Below, in pieces: positions 37,992-44,406 of a stretch of DNA of 44,406 nt. A program made the position numbers and the translations under genes. Origin of the DNA: a virus; IMG/VR virus record IMGVR_UViG_3300042875_000570, positions 1 to 44,406 of that record; one strand, 5' to 3'. The stretch's first letter is position 1; each line of letters begins with the position of its first letter. The notes beneath the pieces were generated by a model. That model did no database searches. It had not been told where the DNA came from and saw nothing but the letters and a program-made list of their open reading frames with translations.

Positions 37992-38442
37992 TTATTTAAA
38001 GCCTGGTGGGAAATATGGTGGGAAGAACGGTGGGAAGAAAGGTGGAAAGTAAGGTGGAAAATATGGTGGGAAATACGGTGGGAAGAACGGTGGGAAGAAC
38101 GGTGGGAAGTAAGGTGGAAAGTAAGGTGGGAAGTAAGGTGGGAAGAAAGGTGGGAAGAACGGTGGGAAGAAAGGTGGAAAATAAGGACTATACTTAGTAT
38201 AGCCTACTGCTTCTTTTCTTGGATATACAGTATTGGCAGCAGGGTTAGAAGAAAGGATCTCATCTAATCTTGTTAATAAAGGTTGCCCAGCAGTTGGATC
38301 ATTTAAAGCAGTATTAGTTACAGTTCCGTTTAGTAAACTCAGCTGCCGTTAATTTAGGGTCGGCAACTGCTGGTTTATCTCCAACTATATTTGGTACGTT
38401 ATTTTTTCTTGTACCTGATGTATTTCCACTATTAATAGCCAT
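37992..38442 (-). CDS. Proline-rich (Y/F)FPP repeat protein, 149 aa, requires +1 shift at CGGA
   Basis: The ATG at 38442 opens a frame that stops after 42 codons. A +1 shift at its only CGG (38328-38326) joins a frame open to a TAA at 37994-37992, giving 38 + 1 + 110 residues. Through the junction it reads PKLTAAEFTK, then TVTNTALNDPTAGQPLL. The C-terminal half is 15 tandem tetrapeptides alternating PPYF and PPFF, ending PPGFK. Such aromatic/proline repeats occur at the ends of small phage structural proteins and suggest an extended, sticky filament. It lies between two fibre genes. The many prolines make it a candidate substrate for the nearby prolyl-hydroxylase-like enzymes (inference). Without the shift only a 42-residue peptide would form. 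Confidence 0.7.
38005..38184. repeat. Fifteen 12-bp tandem repeats
   Basis: Plus-strand unit GGTGGGAAGAAC and close variants, 15 copies in 180 bp. On the minus strand each encodes (Y/F)-F-P-P. Variation is mostly in the Tyr/Phe codon and in synonymous positions. Confidence 0.95.
38325..38328 (-). other. +1 recoding site (CGGA) in the (Y/F)FPP repeat gene
   Basis: Minus-strand context is TTT ACT AAA CGG A ACT GTA ACT. The zero frame ends three codons after CGG (AAC TGT AAC TAA). The +1 frame is closed by TAA about ten codons upstream and open for 110 codons downstream. Confidence 0.75.
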
Positions 38443-38454
38443 AATTTAACCTAT

Positions 38455-38484
38455 TGACAAATAATATATTATATTGATTTGTCA
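38455..38484. promoter_or_regulatory. Inverted repeat between fibre and repeat-protein genes
   Basis: TGACAAAT (38455-38462) is the exact reverse complement of ATTTGTCA (38477-38484), with a 14-base AT-only-but-one centre. No T-run makes it an obvious terminator; it could be an operator, a weak terminator or an mRNA-end structure in the 80-base gap upstream of the repeat-protein gene. Confidence 0.5.
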
Positions 38485-38522
38485 TTTCTACTCCATACGT
38501 AAAGTGTTGATTAATTATAGTC

Positions 38523-40718
38523 TTAGAATGTTCCACCGTCAACTATAAAGCCTTCCAAAGCACTACTGTTTCCATAAAGAGCTCCAGATATTCCGACTCC
38601 ACCAGTTACAACTAAAGTACCAGTTGTGTAAGACGAAGACGCTGTTGCTGCAGTAAATGTTGTAGCACCGTTTGAGGTTAAGGTAGTGAAACCACCTGTA
38701 CCCTTAGTTGTTGCGCCTATATTAGAAGAATCAATTGTCTTATTTGTAAGACTTTCAGATCCAGCTAAAGTAGCAAGAGTTCCCGTTGTTGGAAGAGTTA
38801 CGCCTGTAGTGCCAGTTGTAGTGAGCGTAGTAGCATGGGCGCCAGATGTAACAAGGTTACCACCAAGAGTAATGGTGCTAGCTCCATTGTTTACTCCGGT
38901 TCCACCATAAGTTGAGCCAATTACTGTGCCATTCCAAGTACCAGCTGCAATAGTTCCTACAGTTGTAATGCTATCATCGCCAGTGTATGTTCCACCAGCC
39001 ACTGCAGCAAGCGTAGAGTTGTAAGCCTGTACATCAGTGCCAATTGCCAATCCAAGAGCCGTACGAGCGTCTCCAGCACTTGTAGAGCCGGTTCCACCGT
39101 TAGCTATGGCTATTGCCGTACCATTCCATACGCCAGTTGCTATTGTGCCAACCGAGGTAAGGCTTGATGCAGTTACTCCTGAACCAAGAGTCGTGCCATT
39201 AAGTACAGAAGTTCCTGCAATTAAGAATGACTTACCAGTTAGAAGGTTCATGTTTTCGGATGAAGTCCAAGCATCAGTTGCATCAATCCAGTTAAAGGTC
39301 TTGTCTGTTGCTCCCTTGAGCGTAAGACCGCCACCATCAGCACCTGCGTCTGTTGGAGTTGCTACTGAACCAAGCTCGATATTCTTATCGTCAACTGTGA
39401 TGGTTGTTGAGTTAATTGTAGTTGTCGTACCATTAACTGTTAAGTCACCTGAAAGGGTAAGAGATGTACCAGTAGCAGCACCAATGTTTGGTGTTACAAG
39501 TGTTGGCGTATTAGCAAATACAAGTGCTCCAGTACCAGTTTCATCCGATATAATTCCAGCAAGTTCTGATGATGAAGTCGCTGCAAAAGCTGAAAGCTTA
39601 TCTGCCGTAAGTGCTACAGTGCCAGTTGCATCTGGCAGAGTAATTGTTCTATCTGCGGTTGGATCTGTAACAGCAAGGGTTGTTTCATGATCATTAGCGG
39701 TTGCACCTTCAAAAACCATGCTTCCGCTATTAAGCGTAAGTCCTGCAAATGTTACGCTTGCAGACGTTGCTACATCTTGACCGATTGACAATGAGTGAGT
39801 TGTTCCCTCACCTGTTGTTGCTGCAGAAGAGGTAACGCCAGTTCCACCAGTTATTGTTGCTACATAGTTTCCTGAAGTATTTGTTCCAAGCGCAATTTCT
39901 ATAGTAGTCGAAGCTGCTGCCGTCAAACGACCTTGGGCATCAACCGTAAAGGTTCCAACCGATGAAGCAGAACCATATGATCCACCAGTTACGGTTGTGT
40001 TATCGAGGTCCAAAGTAAGTGTGTCGGTTGCAGAAGCCGTCGATGTTAAGCCAGTGCCACCAATTATTCTAAAGGTATCTCCACCAGAAATTGTTAAGTC
40101 TGAACCACTATCTGCATCTACTGTAAATGAAGTAGATATAGAAGCAGTTCCAGCTGCGGTCAAACGACCTTGGGCGTCAACAGTAAAGGTTGGGATTGCA
40201 CTAGCTGAACCATATGAGCCAGCTGTTACTGCTGTATTATCGAGATTAACTGTAACAGTATCTGTATTGGAAGCCACTGAACTTAAGCCAGTTCCACCAA
40301 GAACATTTAGAGTATCACCACTTGCAATGCTTTGAGTAGTTCCAGTGTCTCCAGCAAAACTTAATCCACCAAATACACTAACTCCACTTACTGCTGAATC
40401 TACATATGCAGTAGTTGCTACTGCTGTTGAGTTGTTGCCAGCCGTTTTTGTTGTTGCGGTTGCAGAAGAACCTAATTCTAAAGTTCCTGAGAAAGTTTTA
40501 TTTCCAGAAATTGTTTGAGTAGTTCCAAGAGTGGTATAGGCTCCTGCTCCAGCTATAGCTGGAATGCTCGTTGCCGTGCCACCTGCACCGCCAGTTCCTT
40601 TACCATAATACAGAATATCATCAGCTTCGTTATAGGCAAGTTCGGCATTCTCTAGTGACGATGGCGCACCGGCTGCTCCTCCAGAAGCTCTTCTTTTAAT
40701 TCTAATTGTATTTGGCAT
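38523..40718 (-). CDS. Long repetitive tail/head fibre protein (second)
   Basis: A 731-residue fibre, rich in Thr, Ser, Gly and Ala. N-terminal fibre-head domain (MPNTIRIKRRASGG; ENAELAYNEADDILYYG), a stalk with duplicated blocks (DNTAVTAGSYGSASA and DNTTVTGGSYGSASS, each followed by TFTVDAQGRLTAA), a module nearly identical to one in the 799-aa fibre, and a C terminus LEGFIVDGGTF. GGAGGAAA precedes the ATG at 40718. Receptor binding or virion decoration is likely. The shared module indicates recombination or duplication between the two fibres. Confidence 0.75.
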   Translation of the reverse strand: MPNTIRIKRRASGGAAGAPSSLENAELAYNEADDILYYGKGTGGAGGTATSIPAIAGAGAYTTLGTTQTISGNKTFSGTLELGSSATATTKTAGNNSTAVATTAYVDSAVSGVSVFGGLSFAGDTGTTQSIASGDTLNVLGGTGLSSVASNTDTVTVNLDNTAVTAGSYGSASAIPTFTVDAQGRLTAAGTASISTSFTVDADSGSDLTISGGDTFRIIGGTGLTSTASATDTLTLDLDNTTVTGGSYGSASSVGTFTVDAQGRLTAAASTTIEIALGTNTSGNYVATITGGTGVTSSAATTGEGTTHSLSIGQDVATSASVTFAGLTLNSGSMVFEGATANDHETTLAVTDPTADRTITLPDATGTVALTADKLSAFAATSSSELAGIISDETGTGALVFANTPTLVTPNIGAATGTSLTLSGDLTVNGTTTTINSTTITVDDKNIELGSVATPTDAGADGGGLTLKGATDKTFNWIDATDAWTSSENMNLLTGKSFLIAGTSVLNGTTLGSGVTASSLTSVGTIATGVWNGTAIAIANGGTGSTSAGDARTALGLAIGTDVQAYNSTLAAVAGGTYTGDDSITTVGTIAAGTWNGTVIGSTYGGTGVNNGASTITLGGNLVTSGAHATTLTTTGTTGVTLPTTGTLATLAGSESLTNKTIDSSNIGATTKGTGGFTTLTSNGATTFTAATASSSYTTGTLVVTGGVGISGALYGNSSALEGFIVDGGTF
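39106..39463. repeat. Fibre module shared with 36188-36543
   Basis: Second copy of the DLTVNGTTTTINSTT to SLTSVGTI fibre segment; boundaries approximate. Confidence 0.75.
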
Positions 40719-40719
40719 T

Positions 40720-41037
40720 TTAGAAATTTCCTCCGTCGGTTAAATTTATTTCTGCGTGATTGACCCATTCAGAGCCGTTATATCGCAAGACATTTCCTGT
40801 TGCAACAGATGTAATAGTAACGTCATTCAATCCGTTTAAAGCTTCTGAAGCAGCCATTCTATCTTTAATAGTTAAATGTGATCCAGCTGGATTTAGTCCT
40901 AAAACAGTTTGAACTGCTTCCATTGCATCATTTAAATTTGCGTGCTGCAAATGGTGTGGAACTGTTGCAGAATTTAAACTGTCGGTTGATGTTGGATTAA
41001 TTAAAACATCTAAACTATTTGGATAATTTGTTGCCAT
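40720..41037 (-). CDS. Small fibre-associated protein
   Basis: A 105-residue protein with an N-terminal PNSLDVLINPTSTDSLN, a helical VPHHLQHANLNDAMEAVQTV block typical of small phage head/tail fibre base proteins, and a C-terminal NDVTITSVATGNVLRYNGSE module that also occurs in the 799-aa fibre. It ends LTDGGNF, like the ends of neighbouring fibre proteins. It directly precedes the 731-aa fibre gene and probably forms its base or connector (inference). Confidence 0.65.
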   Translation of the reverse strand: MATNYPNSLDVLINPTSTDSLNSATVPHHLQHANLNDAMEAVQTVLGLNPAGSHLTIKDRMAASEALNGLNDVTITSVATGNVLRYNGSEWVNHAEINLTDGGNF

Positions 41038-41048
41038 TTCTAATTCTC

Positions 41049-41459
41049 CTATATAGAAAGTATTTTATTAATATCATTATTCCAGTTAAAAATAACAGTA
41101 ACTACTTCTGAAGAACCAGAAAATGGTAAACCAGTTGAGCTGTCTATATAAAATAGTAGTCTGGAATTTCCATCATTAGACCCAACTTTATAAAAAATTA
41201 TTGCATTAAATGCTGTATTTGCTGCAATTGTAGAAGTAAAATCTCCGGCATCTATAATGCCTAGGTTGTTTGTTATTCCAGTAATATTTTCTGTAGTATG
41301 GGCAATGCTGATAGATGGTATGTCGGATAAGAATTCATGAGAATTTTCATTTGGAATGTATGAACTTTTAATGAAGCTTACTCTAAATAAATCAGCACTA
41401 AAATTAAATTGACCATTTAGAATAGCTTGTTTTGCTTTTTTGTAAACAAAATTAGCCAC
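41049..41459 (-). CDS. Small virion-type beta protein
   Basis: A 136-residue protein beginning MANFVYKKAKQAILNGQFNF, with SADLFRVSFIKSSYIPNENSHEFLSDIP, a pattern I have seen in phage structural regions next to capsid and fibre genes (KxxLNG-x-I/F followed by a D..+V.F and HxFLSDIP). The rest is strand-rich, with IIFYKVGSNDGNSRLLFYID. The biochemical role is unknown; most likely a capsid or fibre accessory protein. Confidence 0.6.
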   Translation of the reverse strand: MANFVYKKAKQAILNGQFNFSADLFRVSFIKSSYIPNENSHEFLSDIPSISIAHTTENITGITNNLGIIDAGDFTSTIAANTAFNAIIFYKVGSNDGNSRLLFYIDSSTGLPFSGSSEVVTVIFNWNNDINKILSI

Positions 41460-41460
41460 T

Positions 41461-42231
41461 CTATATGCCTATATCTTTTGATAAAATTACTCTATATTTA
41501 TATCCAGTTTCATAATATTCTTTTCCATCTACATTGAATACTGGAGTTGCATCAAATGATGGAAAGTCTATATATATCTCTGGCTTCCAAGAGTGCATTG
41601 AGACTTTTGCTTCAACATTTTCCCATCTTGATGGTGTTCTTTGTATTTTTTTCTTTTGAGCTTTAAAATATTTTGTATTTAAAAAGTTTGAAGCTGGCCT
41701 TGCGTTAAATTGAACAGTAACTCTGCCGTCACCATATTTTCTATCTATATAAAATGCTCCGTTTTCTGGATCAACAGAAACTATATAAAAATTAGGGTTC
41801 TTGGCTAAAATCTGAACAGTAGAAAATGCATCTGCTCTGACTGACTTATCTTCTATTAATATCTCTTCATACAAAGGCTCTTGAAAAGATGTAATAGTTG
41901 AAGGAGTAGCATCATCTGACTTTGTAAACTTTATTTGCTCTTCTGCAATGGTCTCATTTACTGCATCTAGTAAATTTGCTACTCTAACGACATATTCTTG
42001 ACCAGACTGAAGTTGAACATCCCAGAATAGTCTTAGCGTTCTGGATATTTGATTATAGTCACTAATGGTATTTATGGGAGTAAATGGACTAGCAACAGGG
42101 ACTGGAGTAGCAGCTGTTGTTTGAACAATAAAATTTGAATTTATTAATGAACTGATTTTAACAGTTCTTCCAAATTTGATAACTACTACTTCAGAATCAA
42201 CACTAGCGCTCTCTATAAGATATAGGGCCAC
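41461..42231 (-). CDS. Ig-like structural protein
   Basis: A 256-residue, strand-rich protein. The first ~105 residues look like an Ig/fibronectin-like domain (LRLFWDVQLQSGQEYVVRVANLLD), followed by a second beta region with RYGDGRVTVQF-like strands and a basic linker (KYFKAQKKKIQR). Start is GTG at 42231 with AAGGAG upstream; the nearby ATG is in another frame that stops at once. It is the first gene after the capsid terminator and starts the fibre cluster. Probably a virion surface or adaptor protein. Confidence 0.6.
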   Translation of the reverse strand: MALYLIESASVDSEVVVIKFGRTVKISSLINSNFIVQTTAATPVPVASPFTPINTISDYNQISRTLRLFWDVQLQSGQEYVVRVANLLDAVNETIAEEQIKFTKSDDATPSTITSFQEPLYEEILIEDKSVRADAFSTVQILAKNPNFYIVSVDPENGAFYIDRKYGDGRVTVQFNARPASNFLNTKYFKAQKKKIQRTPSRWENVEAKVSMHSWKPEIYIDFPSFDATPVFNVDGKEYYETGYKYRVILSKDIGI

Positions 42232-42275
42232 ATTCTCTCCTTATTGACGTATACATAATTAGTAATACTTGTTTA

Positions 42276-42319
42276 TAAAAAAAGATAAGGGGTGGAAGCT
42301 TTCGCAACCACCCCTTATC
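42276..42319 (-). terminator. Strong rho-independent terminator after the capsid gene
   Basis: GATAAGGGGTGG (42284-42295) pairs perfectly with CCACCCCTTATC (42308-42319) around a 12-base loop. On the minus strand it is followed by a T run (complement of 42277-42283). It would insulate capsid transcription from the fibre genes. Confidence 0.9.
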
Positions 42320-42368
42320 CCACGGACTGCCATGATTAGTGGCCATAACTATAATTGTCCTAAGGTTA

Positions 42369-43424
42369 TTAAACTTCGTTAGTGAGCTGAACCTCGTAGT
42401 TACGAGCTAGGCTTACATTCTTAGCAACAGTAATACCTTCACCGTCACCAAGCATAACAATGTCATAACGCTCTTTCATCTTAAGCTGACGGATGTCACG
42501 GCTTGGATCATCAAACTGATCTGTTGTCATGTCATCTTTAACGAGGAGTGTACCAACCTCATTACGGTCAATCAAGAAAAGGTCTGACTTAGCTGCGGTT
42601 GCGCCACTCTTAGCTGTAAAGCTAACGAATGGTGAAACCAAAACATTAAGACCCATTGGAGCGGTTGCATTGAGTGCTGCATCCGGTGACTGAGGACGGT
42701 ATCCCCAGCTTGTGCCAACAGCAGAAGCTGCGCCACCTGCATGGAAGATACTATCCTTAAGGAATACCGACCACATAAGTGGGTGAAGTATAAAGTCTGT
42801 TGGAATGTGCTTTTCAGCCATAAGAACAGCCGCCATGTCAACGATGTCATCCCAAGTAACTGTTCCATTGGCTGTGCCAGTGAAACCCTTACCAGTTGTG
42901 TCATCATAACCTGCATCATCGTTGTCAAAGACAATTGTTGCAGCATCTTTGAAGCGACTTAGTGCGATTTGTTCCTTGAGACGTGCCATAGCACGACCTG
43001 CTGCACGAACATGAAGACCAACAATGTCCCAAAGTGAGTCAGTGATGACTTCTTCGGTGAATGCTAACTTCACGCCCTTCTTTGAGACTTTACCCTCAAT
43101 TTGCTTTGCAAAGGCGAGTGCCTGCTCTGGATACTCTTGTCCTTCTGGGATCTCAGCTGCTTGAATAGCATTAACGGCTGGGAATTCGAGGGAACGACCT
43201 TTGCCAAGGCGTACTGTTGAAAGCAAAGGAGTTACCAAAAGCTGTGGCTCAGCTGCTTCCTTTAGAGTACGAGAGATAATCTTGGGGAAAAGTATTGCTG
43301 CATCAGGTGATGCAAATGCTTCCCTTACGGTTACTCTATTGTTCTCATCGATATACCCATCCTCTGATAATGCTGCTTCCCATGCTGGGAGACCAGAAAG
43401 AAGTTCTTGGATTGTTTTACTCAT
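42369..43424 (-). CDS. Major capsid protein (HK97-like fold)
   Basis: A 351-residue capsid protein: helical N arm (KTIQELLSGLPAWEAALSE), then E-loop and P-domain type segments (LLSTVRLGKGRSLEFPAVNA; IEGKVSKKGVKLAFTEEVI), spine helix (GLHVRAAGRAMARLKEQIALSRF) and A-domain (DIVDMAAVLMAEKHIPTDFILHP; APMGLNVLVSPF; DLFLIDRNEVGTLLVKDD). AGGAGG precedes the ATG at 43424 and a strong terminator follows. Arginines are almost all CGT/CGC, indicating selection for high expression. It is preceded by the decoration-like gene. Confidence 0.85.
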   Translation of the reverse strand: MSKTIQELLSGLPAWEAALSEDGYIDENNRVTVREAFASPDAAILFPKIISRTLKEAAEPQLLVTPLLSTVRLGKGRSLEFPAVNAIQAAEIPEGQEYPEQALAFAKQIEGKVSKKGVKLAFTEEVITDSLWDIVGLHVRAAGRAMARLKEQIALSRFKDAATIVFDNDDAGYDDTTGKGFTGTANGTVTWDDIVDMAAVLMAEKHIPTDFILHPLMWSVFLKDSIFHAGGAASAVGTSWGYRPQSPDAALNATAPMGLNVLVSPFVSFTAKSGATAAKSDLFLIDRNEVGTLLVKDDMTTDQFDDPSRDIRQLKMKERYDIVMLGDGEGITVAKNVSLARNYEVQLTNEV

Positions 43425-43448
43425 CTTAGGATTTTCCTCCTGCTAGTA

Positions 43449-44222
43449 TTATAAGGTTAGGTTGACGCGGAAAGCGCCAATGACGTTGTTGACATCCAGA
43501 TTACTACGGATACCAAGTTTACCTGAGAAAGTGCCTGAACGGGTAAGTTCAAATACTGTCTTAAGTGCACCTGGATCTGAAGGAAGCTGCATGTAAGAAA
43601 GCAAACCATCATCAAAGTTGGTTGCAAACTGTTCTACTTCGACTACCTTACCAACCTGGAGGTAAGAATAGACATCGCTTCCGCTAAGGAAGTTGGCTGC
43701 AGCTGCCAACACTGGACGACCCATATGGTCAGAGCGAACAACACTACCGACTGTTACGGTGTTGTTAATTCCGGTTACCATTGGGTATTCAACATAACCA
43801 TGGGTAATGAAGCCAGCGCCTTGTGAGGTGCCCTTATCAAAAGGACGGTACAGGTCATACTGTGCAACACCGATTGGAACCGATCTTGCCGCAACTGTAA
43901 CTGTATCAGTTGCACCAGAGCTGTAAGCTGGAGTTGCTCCATCTAATGGATCCCAACTTGCAGGCATATTGTCACCATAGGCTTGGCTTGAACTGGTACC
44001 ATTAGCTGGTACGATTCTTGCGTCACCATTTGCATCTGCTACGACAGAAAGGATAGTTCCTTTAGGGATTACTATCTCAAAACGGTCGTCTTCTGAGTCA
44101 AGATACCAAGTTGGTAGACCAGGATGTGGAAGGAGGTATGCTGCTGGAGCAATACCTTCTGAAACCACAAAGCGACCAGCACCGGTTTTAGTGCCTACTT
44201 TGCGAAATTTAGCTAAACTCAT
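43449..44222 (-). CDS. Putative capsid decoration / head protein
   Basis: A 257-residue, strand-rich protein: FVVSEGIAPAAYLLPHPGLP, FEIVIPKGTILSVVADANGD, TVAARSVPIGVAQYDLYRPF, TVGSVVRSDHMGRPVL, with a C-terminal FRVNLTL strand. Size, composition and position immediately before the major capsid gene suit a decoration or cement protein, though a head-fibre or other structural role is possible. AAGGAG precedes the ATG at 44222. Arginine codons are CGT/CGC with one AGA, as in the capsid gene, so it is likely abundant. Confidence 0.6.
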   Translation of the reverse strand: MSLAKFRKVGTKTGAGRFVVSEGIAPAAYLLPHPGLPTWYLDSEDDRFEIVIPKGTILSVVADANGDARIVPANGTSSSQAYGDNMPASWDPLDGATPAYSSGATDTVTVAARSVPIGVAQYDLYRPFDKGTSQGAGFITHGYVEYPMVTGINNTVTVGSVVRSDHMGRPVLAAAANFLSGSDVYSYLQVGKVVEVEQFATNFDDGLLSYMQLPSDPGALKTVFELTRSGTFSGKLGIRSNLDVNNVIGAFRVNLTL

Positions 44223-44242
44223 TTTTAATTATCTCCTTGTTT

Positions 44243-44406
44243 CTAAAGTTTACGACGGCCCATTAGGGCGTCTACAAATACTTGCTCAACTGATACTTCT
44301 TCTTTCGAAGAAGCAAAGTTTCCTTCTTCATCAACGGTTGTTACATTCTGTTCGTCAATAGCAACTGTTGATTCATTATTAAACTCTGGCACTCCAGTAG
44401 AACGAG
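44243..44406 (-). CDS. C-terminal end of a gene entering from the right
   Basis: A minus-strand frame open from the right edge ends at TAG 44245-44243; 54 complete codons are visible. The end is acidic then helical (SKEEVSVEQVFVDALMGRRK, then L). In many tailed phages the gene before decoration and capsid encodes a scaffold or a prohead protease-scaffold fusion; that is a guess from position only. It lies 20 bases before the decoration-like gene. Confidence 0.6.
   Translation of the reverse strand, partial: RSTGVPEFNNESTVAIDEQNVTTVDEEGNFASSKEEVSVEQVFVDALMGRRKL

Noticed and set aside
38005-38184. CRISPR-like array
   Set aside because: The 12-bp units are contiguous without spacers and encode a peptide repeat.
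37926-38267. Plus-strand Trp/Glu/Arg-rich repeat frame opposite the 12-bp repeats
   Set aside because: It is the complement of the (Y/F)FPP repeat; the minus-strand product has a start, ribosome binding site and natural non-repeat part.
35695-40335. Several plus-strand open frames opposite the fibre genes
   Set aside because: They mirror the repetitive low-stop composition of the fibre genes, have Val/Pro-rich improbable proteins and no ribosome binding sites.
1-44406. tRNA genes, including one that could read CGG or CGGA
   Set aside because: I saw no convincing cloverleaf in the gaps, which are nearly all under 130 bases; a tRNA scan of the whole genome would be decisive.

Overview
The window is a virion-structure region of an AT-rich, contractile-tailed (myovirus-type) bacteriophage. 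It carries a major capsid protein, head-tail connectors, two sheath-like proteins, three tail-tube-fold proteins, two tail-assembly chaperones, very large tail proteins and long repetitive fibre proteins. The host cannot be fixed from sequence. The composition and the many 2-oxoglutarate/Fe(II) oxygenases recall phages of aquatic bacteria, which is only an inference. Almost everything is on the minus strand, so transcription runs from high to low coordinates; only three genes (33360-35340) are on the plus strand.

In transcription order the layout is: a partial gene, a putative capsid decoration protein and the major capsid protein with a strong terminator (44406-42276); Ig-like and fibre proteins with a proline-rich repeat protein (42231-35337); an accessory island of 11 2OG-Fe(II) oxygenases with an FkbM-like methyltransferase, a glutathione-peroxidase-like protein and several unknowns (35340-22569); a recoded small protein and head-tail connectors (22445-20753); sheath 2, a terminator-like protein, sheath 1 and tube (20734-16268) with a terminator; two more tube-fold proteins and the chaperone pair (16196-13163); then giant tail proteins and baseplate-side unknowns (13149-1).

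The most striking result is an apparent recoding system. I scanned the annotated coding sequence by eye for in-frame CGG codons and found only four. All four are CGG followed by A, and each lies at a point where the upstream open frame must move +1 to join a downstream open frame. The sites are 11334-11331, 4999-4996, 22370-22367 and 38328-38325, all minus strand. Reading CGGA as one unit rebuilds four whole genes: 2232-, 1617-, 127- and 149-residue proteins. At the last two the unshifted product would be only 27 or 42 residues, so the shift looks obligatory. CGGA in other frames is common and causes no disruption, which argues against a simple sequencing artefact. Possible mechanisms are +1 shifting at an unassigned or starved CGG codon with GGA (Gly) read instead, or a four-base CGGA codon read by an unusual tRNA.

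A second theme is the oxygenase island. Its prolyl-4-hydroxylase-like enzymes sit beside a virion-region gene encoding 15 tandem (Y/F)FPP repeats, which makes hydroxylation of a proline-rich structural protein a testable idea. Two recent-looking tandem duplications (53 bp and 22 bp) each copy the start of an oxygenase gene.
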